A stretch of 64,000 nt of DNA from Magicicada septendecula (GCA_034769895.1 CM068369.1:147395574-147459573); one strand, 5' to 3'. Positions 49,291 to 63,139 are shown, counted from the stretch's first letter. Numbers and translations: made by a program. Notes: generated from the sequence alone by a model not told the origin.

Positions 49291-52200
49291 TTCTTTGTAC
49301 CCGTGAAGTACTAGAATGTTCTCACTTATTCGTCCATAGTTAGCTCAATGTATATTTCTATATCTTCTCTGGTGTCGCTAATTACCACCACTTTGTTGTT
49401 GTTTTATTAATTTTCATACACTTCTTTTCCAATACCGAGTTCCATACATTCATTACACTTGTCTTTCGCATGCGGCTGTCAGCACTGCATCATTTAAACT
49501 ATATACGAACGTGAATAAGTTATTAAATTAAAGAAATAAAAGAATAATCTAATACGTAAATTTTAAAATTTAGTATAAATATTGTAACTATCCTATAATT
49601 AGAGTATCTGCTAAAACGTTTTCGGATAATTGAACTGCCAGATTACAAAGAGTAACTTCTGGGAAATATGTTATTATCGTACGAAATCAGTCAACATTAG
49701 ATATTTAAAAAAATGATAGTTGGTGATAAGTTAGCTACAAAAAATTATCTTCTTTTTCGATAGCTTTTCCCTCTTAGGAGTCAACTTCCTTAACACAGAT
49801 CTCCCCAGTCGCCAGTCTCAGGCTGTTTGTACGCCAAGCTGTTTGTCAGGTATCTTTCCAATTCCAATGCCCAATGCTGACTTTTCTCGCCATCTGGGTG
49901 GCTGCCACTGTAATGTGGTTCTGGGTTATCTATGGATTGTTATTCGTTGGGGCTTCAGGGCTGTGTTTTCATGGAGCGAATTATTCCAATTCGTCTGCAA
50001 TTCTTTAAATTCCGTACACAGTCCATTCCTGTCAGTTGTAGATGTCTTCTCTTAACAATTTTTTAAATTTTCATTAATATGAGATTAATTTAGATTGCTT
50101 AATCTTTTTGTTGTTCCTTAAATTTATAGAAACTAGAGGAGGAAAAAATGTGCTTATTTTTACTGGAAATTGGGCAGAACTCGTAAAACCTCAAAGAACA
50201 TTCCACCCGCTAGATTCTACAAGGATTCTTGAGAACTCTTGGCTAAATTGCTAGGATATTGCATTGATTTTCACACCGTTTGTAGTATGCATTATCGTTA
50301 GACGAACATTTTTAATCTTTTCAAAAACGTGATGGACAATTTACACTCCAAATAAATGATATCCGGTCAATCGACGCTATAATGTATACCAAATTGTACT
50401 AATCGATAAACTATTATTAAGTACGATCAAAAGAAGTCTATATTCCCTAATCTCTCTAATGTTTAATATGCTGTAGAAACGTAATTCTCTTCATTCAGTC
50501 TGCGTACGCCTTATACGTATAAGTTATAGCCTATACAAGTCACATGCTGAATTTAAATGTTACGGGTTATGAAAAAGTAACATAACATGAAGAAAACTGA
50601 TTATTATTATTGCGCAATAAAATAACGCCATGACATAAGTCGAAAGTAAAACGCTAAAACGCTACAGGCCACCTGGGAATTCCAAAATATATTTTTACGT
50701 AAAGGTCAAAAAGTAGAATTATAAATTTGTTAGCCGTGTCTCTCTTCAAGTGTCTTATCGCAGGAGAATACTTACAATAGTAACATAAATTACGCATTGT
50801 TCGGAAGATACACGAACAGAAGAAAGAAATCATGAACGCCGAATTTTATATTGTATGCAAATCGACGCGAACAAATAGTGAAAAATATTTAACATACAAA
50901 CTTTTCATATACAAATAATATAATGTTTGTTCACGACAATCGTGACGACGTAGCGTTTCCTTTTCGTGATCTGCCTGGCAAAGACGGCCAGGCAATTGGA
51001 AAGCATTGATATTCTTAAATTATGTACTTTGCAAATCCGAGCATGCATATTGCTATCTATTTTAAACCCCAGCATCATATCTTTTATGTACGCTAAGGAA
51101 CAGTCAGTATTTACAGCATCTTGGCATTTCATATGAACGAGAAAATTGTGGGAATGATACTAATATTACAGTAAATCTTGTCTACGACATTAGAGACTCA
51201 GAAACAAAGTACGTAAATGTAAATATAAAATTAAAATTTTTAGTGATACAAGTTACATGTTGACGTAAATGATGGAAATGATGGAAATTCCAACGCAGAA
51301 AGTTTGTTACTAAATTACCGAGAATTAACACAAACGTGTAAATTTGTTGGTGAAAGGTTAAAGATTTAAAGAACACTTAATCTTTACTGATTTACAGGAG
51401 CAATTTCTACCATTACTCACAGGGTATACTACACGTTTCAATAAATGTACAAAAATTCTTTACAAGTTTTGTTTTTAACTTTTATGCATTTATTAGTCAT
51501 TTAACAAAGTTATTGTACTTCTAACCTAACCTAACCATTGAGAAAAATGGTGTAAATAAAGTCAATAAAAATCAACAAAAACTTCCAATTGTTTCCAATT
51601 TTCCAAAATTTGTTTTTAGGCAAAGATTTTTCTGTTTTACGTCGGATATCATGAAATTTATGGGAGATACAGTTCTGCGACCTGTTTTATTCGATTTTTC
51701 AGGTCAAAAACCATAAGAAACAGCAGAATTCGCCCCTTCCCAGAATTTCAGAAAGTCTTCATTTACCCGGGGGAACCGAAACCCGGGCGAAATCTTTCGC
51801 TAGCTGTAACTCGCTAACGAAGCATTTCCGGACCTATGTTTGTATGCACTTTTTTTCTTATTTTTCGATGTAGATTCATCTCCCGAAGTATTTCCGTTTC
51901 TTCGTGAATCACCCTGTAGTTAACCTTCGAAATGATTAAACTATTACTATGGTGACATCGATTGTGGTTACACAAACCGTTAAAACTTACGTGGTTTAGG
52001 AATGTGTTATCTACGCGTTTAAATGAAATTTGAAGTAAATTTTAAAATTAAATTTTACAAAAATATTAACGTCATTTGAAAATTTATAATCATTAGTAAC
52101 TGGTATATTTTAATTTCAGTAGAAGTAAATTTTAAAGGAAAACTGAAAACATTTTTTGACATCGAATAACCTACGCGTATACGCGCCAGGCATGCGGTGA

Positions 52201-52389
52201 AAACGCAAACAATTTTAAGAAATTAATATTAAAAAATGTTAGAAATTAAAAAAAAAATACCAAGGCAAATATTCTTTAGTTAAAATGACTGCGTGCCTAG
52301 AAAAAGATCTGAAACAATATAGTCCAAGGAATGAGCAAATCTAAACGAAATAAACTGATCTCACTCGTAAACTTTCGTGGTTTTCGTTA
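49291..52389. other. Spacer with an old interspersed repeat
   Basis: 51650-51914 holds a GC-richer repeat-like block ending GAATCACCCTGTAG, similar in style to 9150-9290. Three CTAAC units at 51523-51537 resemble insect telomere repeat but are too few to be a telomeric tract. The 49.80-50.06 kb stretch is GC-richer with open frames on both strands but no known motif. Confidence 0.35.
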
Positions 52390-52580
52390 ATAACACAATG
52401 TTTTTCGGTTTAACACATATCGTTTTATTTCTCTTCAAACAAAATTTTTCGACCATACTACGATAAAGCATCCTGAGACTGTCTAACCAGTGAGGATGCA
52501 TCATCGTAGTACAAACGAAACGTTTGTTTTTAAAAGAAATAAAACGTCGTGTGCTAAACGGAGAACAGTGTTGTTCAAAC
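52390..52580. repeat. Inverted-repeat element, arms about 90 bp
   Basis: 52390-52481 and 52488-52580 are imperfect complements. Shared blocks, read in one direction, are AGGATGC, ATCGTAGTA, AGAAATAAAACG and TGTTAAAC/TGCTAAAC. The right arm contains GTGAGGATG...ACGAAACG, reminiscent of a decayed hammerhead-like core. Non-coding. Confidence 0.65.
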
Positions 52581-54153
52581 AGACTTATTGAAAACACTAG
52601 AGATAATTTTTGTCGTAACGTCTCCTTTTCGGATTGGTAAAAATGCTAAAAGATGTTATCTGTGTTCTATGTTCCTAGAATCCGAATTCATAAAAACGGG
52701 ACGGCAGGTTTTTGGATATGAGATAAACATAAGTGTACAATATCGCTGGCAGATAGTTTGCAAATAATGATGGTTTTCGTTATCTTTAATACTCGAATAT
52801 TTGCATTTGAATAATTAAGGTGTAAGATGTAAAAATTACATATTTCTCATTAGTTTAATTTCAGAGTATCGTTTATAACCAGGTGGAAGTAAGTTAATAA
52901 TTATTTCATTGAGAGCACCTTCCTCGAAGCGGTGATTTTGCCAAATAATTACATATACTCGTATTGTTATAAAGAGAAAAATTAAAATTGATTTTCAGGT
53001 GGGAAACGTCAGTTAAATTATCGCAGTTACAGTATGTTAGAAATGTAAAACGGTTAGGGCAGGTAGAACCGATAACCGATACTACTACATATCTGTACAT
53101 GCAATACGTGCTGTCTACGTCAGAGCTTTTTTGGTATTACAGTAACCGCAAATACATAATGCAACTGTTAGGCGATCACTACGTATTTACCGACAGGGTC
53201 ACCAACTGTGCGATGCGGTCTGGCTTGCATACGCGGATTACGTCATCCGGTATTACAGCTGGTAAGATAAATTGGTCGTTAGCTGTGTGTAGGGAAAACG
53301 TAAATTCCTTAACGATTACAAGCAGTCTACGTCATAATTACTGATTAGTTTAACGCCCAAGATAGTTTAATAAATTATAGGCGTCATTTCAGAACGTACT
53401 GTAAATACGAAGGGCTTATTATCCTATCGAGGGAATAATTATCAACGAAGTTTTAAATAAGATCGGTGACCAGTGCTGGCGGTAATAATCAGCGATTTGT
53501 GTAGCCTAAAAAAGAAAAGCGTAGGTCTTCTGTATATGATTTTGAGGTGAGTTAACACTTACACACCAGACTGAGGAGGACTGACGGAAACCATGGAGAT
53601 ACTGAGAAATTGTAAACAAGTATATTGTCCCTCGTTGCATGATGTGCTGTTGTAGACCGGACTCTTAGAGTAAACAAACAACATGAATAAAAGGAACTTA
53701 TAGCAAATTTATAAACTATAAAGTACCTCAGATTAGGTTGATATAGATAATTTTAATATGCGTGACTGCTGACGGTAATAGATAGGTCACCATAAGTAAG
53801 CACGTACTGTTAGACAAACAATTGCTGCAGTAATTAATAATCCTACTATTACCATACAGCAAGAAGTCGTAAGAATAAACAATTTAAATTGATTGAAAGA
53901 TCGAGAGAATACAATTTAGAATCGGGCCTTGAGAAACGAAGTAAAAACATTCATATATGGTGATATTATTAATAGGAATATATTAATCTTGACTTTAGTT
54001 TTCGACTGTTTTTAATTGTATGCTCAAATCCTAGTATCTTCGGTTTAAAAATATCTATTATCGTATGTGAGAATTACATATTTGTGAGGGACAAGTCCTG
54101 AATTTCTGTACAAATATAGGCCTACCACTAAAACCAGGAAAAGGCTATAGAGT
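52581..54153. other. Spacer, nothing recognised
   Basis: The longest frame, 118 codons at 52988-53344, shows no motif or repeat and is probably chance. Confidence 0.4.
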
Positions 54154-54769
54154 GTTCCAAACTGGAAGACACCTAAGGGATTACAAAACCCTTATTCCCG
54201 CAAGCACACTCACAGCCGGGCCGGGCCGGGCCGGCCAGGCACAATTCGGGCGGTTCAGGTATATAAGTATACGGTTCAATTCAAAAAGTATAAAATTTTT
54301 AAGTTAGCTTATAATCCAAATTAAACTATATTTTTTGCAATCTCCGTTAAATTATGAGAAAAATGAGTCCAAACAACACATAAATGAGATAAATATGAGT
54401 ATTTTAGGGATTTCTAAAGCAAACGCAGAGTTTTTAATTAAGATATTGTTATAAAGTAATAAGTATGTTGGTGGTATCTTGATGACTGTAAGAAAAAAGT
54501 GCATATACAATTTACATTCGTGGTGTAAAATTACGTCGGTAATACGAAAATGTGTATTTTTCCTACAATAAAACAAATGCTGTCTTGTATGTAATATTCA
54601 TAAAAAAATATTCGTCTAAATTATATCACTACCACGTCGTGTTTGGTGTCATTTTCTTTACAATTTTATGCTAAGGTCGTTTGTTAAAAAATTCGAATTA
54701 TAAAAGTTGCAGTTACGTAGTGGACGTCTCAGTAGATGATTCATACCCCAGACATGCGGGCCAGCTGCA

Positions 54770-54802
<33 letters not shown>

Positions 54803-54843
54803 GTAAGGGTCTTCTAATCCCTCAGGTGCATGCGACTTGGAAC
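54154..54843. mobile_element. Inverted-terminal-repeat element, about 690 bp
   Basis: The left end reads GTTCCAAACTGG...CACCTAAGGGATTA and the right end, reverse-complemented, reads GTTCCAAGTCGC...CACCTGAGGGATTA, continuing through ACCCTTA. The ends are about 45 bp and imperfect. Subterminal simple sequence differs: a (GGGCC)n-like run at 54216-54235 on the left and (GT)n at 54772-54801 on the right. No transposase or clear target duplication. Confidence 0.6.
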
Positions 54844-56647
54844 ATCGTATGTATCCCTATTTTTATATACCATATAACTAAGCCTATATAGCATGATATA
54901 CACCTTATACAATACTCAATTATTATATAGGTACATTTAAAAGTTGAGATTGAAGTACCTAGACCAATAACAAAGGGAAAATAAGTGATATCAGATATGA
55001 TGAGTGCCTATCATAGTTCAGGACAGAGGTGGAAGAAAGTTCGCTCTTCATGGAAACAAAATTTAAATAATTATTAAAAAACGTTTATTTTAAAATTAAA
55101 TGTAAAAACATGGTTCGAGATAGTTCATGTAATAATCTGCTACTGAAACCAGATCTTCAAAGTATCCTATTACTGTTATCAAAATGACGGCCAAAGTGAG
55201 TACATATCTCAGGAAGGGAACTGTAACCTAATATCTTAGAACGGAGAGTTGTTGAAGTCTTGATCGCTTCTGTCACGACTCGTACTGTTCGCAGATAATG
55301 TCCAGGCTGTGGGTCCGTGTTCAGCGCGCACCATACAGTACCGGGTTCACGACGCACAATTGTGCAGCCCATAAAACTACTCGAAATACGGCGAACGCTG
55401 AGTCTTATTGTTTGACTCTATCGTGGCGTTAGCTTAACTAACGAGCTCGGCACGACGTCAAGCCTGTGAGTTCACCGATGTAAAACAATTGTTTCTTTTA
55501 AATATTGAGGAAGTGAAGTTGAAGAAAATAAAAAGTTCCCCGACGCAAACGTTTTCTTCGCTCTACTACCGCAATAACGCAAGGAGAGATAGCGCGGTTA
55601 ATCTTCCGCATCGTCTTCTGTCTAACGTGATGTCACAGAAACCAGACGTAACTTAACTTCTGCACATTCAGTTGTGTTTATCACATTCTACCGGCATAAG
55701 TGTAGCGTGTACTGTAGCGTCAGAAGCTACCCGATCCGAATACCGATGCGCTGAATGACGTTACATAAACACGACAGAATGGCCAATTGTAGGCTATAGC
55801 CTAGGAGGCGCGACAATATCGTGAACCCACGGTGAGTTGAATAGAAATTTAGTACACCTCATCTTGGTGGAGAAAATGTTTTCAAAACAAACATTTCTCG
55901 ATGGAGAAATGTTCTCTCCTACAAACATAACCAGTAGACACAGTTTACGTAAGTACCGGCACAAAGCGTTCCACCTAGAGTATGAAGTGTTTCTCACTAC
56001 TTTTAAATGACAACATATACTTTTAAGACGGTACATACGTATAGCTTATGAATTTCAAAGAGTTAGTTATTCCACGATACAATTTAAACGTTTCTCTGTA
56101 CTATCAACGATGATTGAAGTAAAAAAACTTTACTTATACAAGATGCTGTAATCCTGAAACAGTAACAAAAATAATTAGAGTTGACTACAATATAATTTTT
56201 AAAATCACTAGCTTTTGTAAAGAGATGAAACCTAATAACACACGCGCGCGCGCGCGCGTGCAGTGAGAAGGAAAACAGTAACGTGACATGTCTGTACAAT
56301 TAAAGAGCTTTCGAACACGACATTACATACGATACATGAAAATATATTCACTTCGACTCATTCGTCAGGGTTATAAACAAAAGTGTGAATACAATAGTAA
56401 TGAATGGTTTGCAAGAAGATGCAAGAGGGAAATCAACAAAATGGACGACGTTTTCTCGATAACACTAATGTAATTACATAACTTACAGATTATGTCTAAC
56501 AATTTTTAAGATGGTTTAACTTCAAGGTAAATAATATTTTTTCTAAATTTTCCTACCCTTGGCTTTACTGTCCTGCAACATTCGCCGAGGCCTTTCTCTA
56601 TTCATCCTGAATTTCAGGCTCAGCACAACTACTCTGATTACTGTCCT
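54844..56647. other. Spacer with CG tract
   Basis: No gene recognised. Alternating CACGCGCGCG tract at 56239-56260. Confidence 0.4.
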
Positions 56648-56872
56648 TCACTCTTTCATCCTTACTACATAGCCTGACGACATCAATCTTTTTGGTCTGT
56701 CGACCAGATCTGTTGCTGATTCGCCATAGCCAAGGTACACGTCCTCAGTTGTTCTCCTATTGTATCCATCTTCCGTTTTTCTTATCCTTAAAGTTCTTCT
56801 AATCATCTTCCTGCTCCATCTCCTTAGTGCCTCCTGTGTATTTTTATTCACAACCCACGATTCAAATCCCAA
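56648..56872 (-). pseudogene. LINE C-terminal fragment
   Basis: 74 residues: RRWSRKMIRRTLRIRKTEDG, YNRRTTEDVYLGYGE and ...RLMSSGYVVRMKE. This follows the non-LTR tail pattern 'RKxLRxI...RxRTNEExYxLYGE...KxxRLxWxGHVxRM'. There is no upstream reverse transcriptase in frame, so it is truncated. Confidence 0.75.
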
Positions 56873-58690
56873 TTAGTGACGACGATTTGAACACAGATTT
56901 CTAAATTCCAAGTTTTGTACTTCTGGACAACTGTTTCGCCCTTATTAAATAACTAATCTTTCCAGCACACCAATTTGATCTCCTTCCCTTTTACACATTA
57001 CATGTCACGACGTTCCTGTATACTAAAATGAAATACATTTCCTCATCCGAGAAGTTAAAACGTCATAAAAGTCGCAAGACAGAATCTGAAAGTTACGTAG
57101 TTGGAACCCCTAATTAGCCAATAAATTATTCATTTCATATTTATTATTGTTACTAAGAAAATTTCTTCCAGTCTGGTCAGTTTTTTCTTGCGTCTCAGTA
57201 AACCATACATTACTGTTGTGTTGGCACATTTGTTTATAATTCCGACGGACGTTGCAAACTGTACGTACTTTACGAGTGAGACTAGGTGCTGTCGCAGAAA
57301 CTAAATTTTCCGAGATTTAAACACTTCTTTATGTACATGCCTTTTACGTTATTCCTTTTTAATGAGTTACTAAAATACCTCTTTTACCTGAGACGAGAGT
57401 TTTCCTGCTATGTGCTGTATTTTATTACAACTTCTGTGTGTCGTATTTTTAAATAGTGAAGGATTATTTTATATTTTAACTCTGATTTCTTTTTTGACAT
57501 TAGGTCTTTTTTTATAAGTTTTTTGATAATGTTTTAAAGTGTAAAATTACAGTGGTATTTTGTCGTCAGTTTTTAAGCTCTCTGGTCTCTGTAAGAGATA
57601 GGGTTCATTAGTTTTCGGATGTAAAACATTAATGGAAAAAAGGAAAGGTTATAAAAAAAAATTGTTACAAAAACTCATTGAATTACGAAGTATCTGTTTA
57701 ACTAAACATGATGTGAGCTGCTTTACTGCTTTCTCTATAAAAGACTGATTATTCAAAGATCACTCGCTTAACCAATCTCAAAATATAAATGTATTGTGAA
57801 AATATTAATGAAACGGTAAGTGATGGAGCAGTGAAATAGAGTCGATTTTCAGTCTCATTTCATTTCAAAGTCAAGCCGCCGTTTGGCGCAACTAAGAATC
57901 GGTCTCTCGGGTTTTGGCGCGACTAAAGTGTTGTCAAGTACCTGAGTCAGGCGGATTGGCGCAACTAAGGTGAGCAGTCTTTTCATAATCTACCATGAAG
58001 CACTCGTGCCTCGTAAACAGTACCGTACCTTTCTACTGGTTTTATGTTGTGCTCATTGTCGTCTGTTAAAAGTGCATTTAATTTAGAGTAAGGACATTTC
58101 TCCTTTTCTATCGGTTATCTGGACAAGATATACGGGTATTTATGTATCCCTATAGTGAGGTTAAATTACTGTTTTCACAGTACGACTTTGTGGAAGGCGT
58201 CGTGCGCAATTGATCCACTAGAAAGCAAACCGAACGCTAGTTCCGTAATTATGTTCGTACTTTATGCTGCCAACTGTGCGCCGACAAAGTATTTCACTTG
58301 TTTTCGGTGTTGCCCAATATCAATAAACAATGCGGCGAAACCCGGCTACCTGATGATGTCAACAATGGCGGGAGTTACGCAGTCCGTTTGCATGTTCTTG
58401 TCGATTGCACCGCTTGCAGTAGCAAGTCTGCGGCACCGACAGCGAAATGTCAAAGCGAGTAGGAAAGATAATCACGAGACTTCGCGTGTGTACAGTAGAA
58501 ACTCACAGCATGTTATACTAACGTAATTATGCAATTGGCTCATTAATCAAAATTATTTATATCCTGTAAATAAAATATAACTGATAAAATGTTGCAGATC
58601 GAAACAAGTGGAATATGACGAGGAGAAAGCTGGCATTTGTAGAAATATTATTTACGAGTTCAAACACACCTTAGTGAAACTAGCGGCTCA

Positions 58691-58728
<38 letters not shown>

Positions 58729-61700
58729 CGACCGACAGGTTAATCCCATTACAGATGTGAAGGGAGGAGAGCGCGTCCTGTGTTAAATGTCAGGCTTTTG
58801 TTTACGGATGACGAATTCGAAAAACCAATTTGGCAACTAATTCTGTCATTAAAAAAAGACGAATCATTTTTTTAAATAAGCGTCGTGAAAACCTTTTATA
58901 GCCTTAGCTACCTCGACAAAAATAAATATTAACGGTTATCAATGAAACTAAATTGTAATAATATTTCTTAAATAATTTACTGACGTTCATGATTATGGTT
59001 AAATGACGATGATATTGAAGTAAATGTAATAACTATAATAATTCGTCAGAAATTAAATAAATAAAAATATAATAAGAGGTCGCAAGAAGGACGAAGGGAA
59101 CTTAACTTTGAAAGAAGTAATAGGGAATATTTTTTTAATGTCAAGGAGAAGTATGTATTAACAAAAAAGAAAAATGAATTGTGAATTCTACTATTGGTGT
59201 TCTCACGTTTCGTTCGTGGAGTAAATTAGCTCTAATTATTAAGTAAGTAACACCTTGAGGTGTACACTAACGGAGAGTGTGAGTAACAGGTGATGTGCTA
59301 TTTCAGGGCTATTTATATTTGTGAGCATAAAAAAAATGAATTTTCATGTAATAATCCTAATGTGTCATTATTTTTACCTGGTCGTCCATTATGTGTAATT
59401 CAGTTAGAATTTTGACGTGTCTATTGAATTTATAACAAATCTAAAATTATGTTACAGCAAATCTTCATTATTAGCTTCAACCTGGTGATACGTTTCAGTA
59501 CATCGTGCTTGTTATTTCTGAGCTATGAATGATCCTATTCAAATTCGGCAAATCGAAATCAAAATGTGTTTCTGATCTCTAAAACCAACTTTATTCAGAT
59601 CATCTAAATTGATATAATTAACATCTTTCTAATTGTCTGCATACGGGGCCTTGATACTGACGCTCAAAACACAGAGCGTTTGTCATTTTAGTCGCCGACC
59701 TCGGTAGAAGTGCTATGTAGGAGAAAAACCGTGATAGTGGTAATTTCGATTACTTGAAATTGCTTGAAGGACAGGAGCTCACGTAAGTTACTTGAACGTA
59801 AACTACACAGACATTTATTTAATAACGAGAGATTTGGTCTGATGTTTGTACAAACATTCATTTTCTATGTTCTCTGTTTTAGAACAGTCCTAACATTTTT
59901 TATATAAAGATCTTAACAGTTTCAGGTCCATACCAACTGTTTGTGAAAGTTAGTCGGCTTCTGAATTTCCAGGTCTCAATTTATAGTATTTGAGGACGTG
60001 ACTTTTGTTCAAATCCAGTCTGAGTTTAGAAGAGTAAATAATTTACAAATCTAAGTCTGTCACGGTACAGTGTTTACAACACTGCACAGTTTTATTGCTG
60101 TAAGTTCTGAGGTGTCCTTTGTACGGCATAAACTGGGAAGCACGATAAGTTCTGCTTTGCAAAACTAGAGTATATTTTCATAAATCCCTATATTTCTATG
60201 ATATGTATTTCTAGTGTCGTTCTTGACGGGTTTCCCAAGAATAGGTAGTCTATCGCTATTTGTTTCAACATTCACGATTGTAGTCTTGGTTAACCTATAT
60301 TCGTACTGCGAATGTAACCTTATCATTATCATCATCAGCGTACTAGGCATACTTTCTGCAGCACTTTATATTAAGCGATTCTGAAGGTTATACCAACGTA
60401 GATTTAGTTGCTGAAAAATATTTGTCTTTAGAGAACATGGTATCTCTTGATGACTTCATCGTTACAGGTGTTGCCAATAACTAGTGTCCACGGTGTAAGC
60501 ATTTCTCAATCAGATGGTGTAATCGTCAGTTCCTATTCGGTTTTATTAACAAGTTATTTGTTTTATATTGCGGTTTTTCTTTTTAAAACTCGTATCCGAA
60601 TTCTCTCCTATATCCCAAATTTATTAATTAAAATTTCTTAGAGACTACAATTATCAAATACTAATAAGTCAATTTTAACTTTATATATTCAGTATGAATA
60701 CGTACACGCGCGCGCGCGCACACACGCTCAAAAAACCAGTATATTTGTCACTGAATCACTTCCGTCCTTATTAACGGAGAGTCCACTAGCAGAGATTAGC
60801 CGTATTATTGTCTTCCAACGTGGACGCTTCCATACGCGCGACCGCCGTAATTACAGTCGTAGTTACGTTGCATGAACTTACACTCAACCGTCAGCTGCAG
60901 ATCATTAGAAAACTGGGACTTGAGTCGTGAAAAGAATTAAAACATTAATCTGCAGAGAAAGCGGTCGAGAGAAGATATGTGCGAGTGAAATTAATGAATC
61001 TTTGTTGCGGTGAAAAAACTAAACGCGACCGGTGTTTGTACTAGTAGTTTGCGTAATTGGCCGGATAATACAATGCATTATAAAGTGATTACGGCGGCAG
61101 AAGTAGGAAAAGAAGCTGGCGACCTGGAAACAGGAAGAGTTTGTGAAGCAGGAATACGAGCGTCTGTGAGAACCACCTGTGTTCTGGTTGAAAGTCCGTC
61201 TCGCCAATAAATTGTGGCTAGCGCAATACACATGCTTAACGCGCATTGTCTCTGACAAATTGCAACCGCTTCAGACCATAGCGTAAATAAACGGGTTTAA
61301 CACCTCTATTTCGATGTGTCACCCTGCTTAGCAAGTGGAACACATTCGAACCGTTAGTTCCGATAGTTTTCGTCAAAATTGGTCGCTGTTATAAATATTT
61401 TCTAATCCAGTTATGGCTAATTGTCCGCAAATCCTGCAAAATTATAGATTGGGAAATACTGACTACGCTCTACACTTTCGTACGAACGGAAATAGATCTG
61501 AATGTTGTTTCAAAGCAAGTGTGTAGCAAGAGTTTATGTTAAATTAACACTGTCGTTGTCGATAACTCGAAAAAAAGAATCAAATGGTACGAGGTTTTAT
61601 CTTTCCGAGACAGAGGTAGCTTACCGTATAATATTCGCAGCTTCCGGCTACTCATTTGTTACTTCCATAACAGTCTTAGATATCGGCATTCCCTTCGTCA

Positions 61701-61819
61701 CTGCTCAAGTCCTTATCAAACCGGAAATGTCAATACGGAAACCTGGCCGTGACGAATATTTCGCTCTTTCTCAGAGACTTGTAACTTTTGCAGGGAATTA
61801 ATTTTCTTCGCAGTTGCTT
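56873..61819. other. Spacer with motif cluster and CA/CG tracts
   Basis: No gene recognised. (CA)n at 58692-58725 and a CG/CA tract at 60703-60726. A GC-richer patch at 57.84-58.53 kb includes repeated TTGGCGC motifs and a 123-codon plus frame (58155-58526) of unknown nature. Frames at 61010-61258 and 61502-61801 carry no known motif. Confidence 0.35.
57884..57970 (+). promoter_or_regulatory. Cluster of three E2F-like motifs
   Basis: TTTGGCGCAACTAAG, TTTTGGCGCGACTAAAG and ATTGGCGCAACTAAGG occur within about 90 bp. The core TTTGGCGC equals the E2F/DP consensus in two of three. The extended similarity (ACTAA after each) also fits a short degenerate tandem repeat. Confidence 0.3.
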
Positions 61820-62480
61820 ATCATGGATCTGACCTTGCGACCTGTTCCGACTCCACAAACCACTGTTTCAAGGGCGGTCGATACTGCATCTTCCAAAAGG
61901 TGTATAGAGGAAAAGTAGGTTTCACATCCTGTTGTATGCCGTGTTCTTTACACATGATTATACCATCGCTTACGATGACTAAGGAGAAAATTCTGAGATC
62001 CTTCCGAATGACATTGTTCCTAAGCTGACCCATTTAGTGCAACTCGTAACAGATTGGAGGCATTTCATTTCCGTTGTCTGATTACTGGTTTTATCACTCT
62101 GGTCTAATCAACCATCACTCTGTTTCACAGTCATATTTATACTTAACATTTTTTTATCATTCCTATTAATACTTCTTCCTTACCATGAGTATGTTCTGTG
62201 TTCCAAATCTTGACATTGTTTTTGCTTGTCATCTACCTTTAGTCCATCAAGGTACCAACGCTTGTGCCGCTATTATAAAATTTCAGTCGTGTTGCCTGTC
62301 TACAATGACTATCCAGAGTCCCCCTTATCGTGCTAGATAACATAGATATACCTTTCTTCCAATATCCTTATCAAAATAAGTAATGTAACAACCCAGGTAT
62401 CTGAAGTAACATATTTGTCTCAGGTTAATCCCATCGAAACATATCTTGGATGGAATATATGTTCCCAGGAAATATCATTG
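61820..62480 (-). pseudogene. LINE reverse-transcriptase C-terminal region
   Basis: Minus-strand translation, with frame changes, gives FRYLGCYITYFDKDIGRKV, then RGTLDSHCRQATRLKFYNS, then (62033-61821) RNNVIRKDLRIFSL and a W..Q...P tail. The 'F-YLGC-I...DI' and 'KFYNS' blocks are characteristic of an insect non-LTR family, in the right order. Stops and frameshifts show decay. Confidence 0.65.
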
Positions 62481-62729
62481 TCCTAATTTAAACCACGAAG
62501 CACCATTATGATAGTTTAAACTTGCAAATTTCACATCTGGGCTAATTAACATACTAATTACAAACGTTAATTTTAGCACACTCATTGATTCACCTATCAA
62601 TAGTTTACAATACCCTTACAATTAATCGATATATCGTCACCACCTACTCTGTTACAGTTATCATTGTCATCACCATCATCACCACCGCAACCACTGTTAT
62701 TACTAATTTAAATCTTCTTCTTCTTATTG
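62481..62729. other. Spacer
   Basis: AT-rich, nothing recognised. Confidence 0.4.
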
Positions 62730-62950
62730 TTCTTGTTGTTGTTGTTCTTCTTCTTCAGGCTGTGGACCTTACGATCCGTTGCGCGCTCCTTGGTCCGACC
62801 ATCTTTTCTTTGGTCTTCCAATATTCCTATCGTTCTTTCGGATTATAAACCAAAATTTGTTTTGGTATCCTGTTCTTTCCATCCTTTCAACATGGACTGT
62901 CCAATCCTGTTTGTATTGCTTTATCGTTTCGTTTAGGTTGTATATTCCAA
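62730..62950 (-). pseudogene. LINE 3' end with GAA/CAA simple tail
   Basis: The minus strand reads YNLNETIKQYKQDWTVHVER, MERTGYQNK and NIGRPKKRWSDQGARNGS before a stop. This is the classic C-terminus 'W..HV.RM...GRPKKRW.DQ' of an insect non-LTR element. It is followed by a GAAGAAGAACAACAAC-type simple tail, as expected at a LINE 3' end. Confidence 0.8.
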
Positions 62951-63139
62951 GGATGTTCCTTATATCATCATAAATCTTAATCTTATCATCATAATTTAAA
63001 TGTTACTATTAATACTGTTGTAGCAATATTTTAATGCATGTATTGAAAACCGCGATAAATAAATATCAGTTAGAAAAGTTAATACTATGTCACCAAAACT
63101 GTCTATCGTTGTTCTAGAACACGTGTTCAAATCATTCAA
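62951..63139. other. Short spacer
   Basis: Nothing recognised. Confidence 0.4.

Noticed and set aside
49843-50055. Possible coding relic in a GC-richer stretch
   Set aside because: Open frames on both strands give no recognisable family.
51523-51538. Telomere-like CTAAC units
   Set aside because: Only three units; internal and too short to be an interstitial telomere array.
52988-53344. 118-codon plus-strand frame
   Set aside because: No motif, no repeat context and no splice or promoter signal; length is within chance for this composition.
58155-58526. 123-codon frame as a host exon
   Set aside because: No recognisable domain; the GC-richer patch is suggestive but gives no family match, so it is left as part of the spacer.
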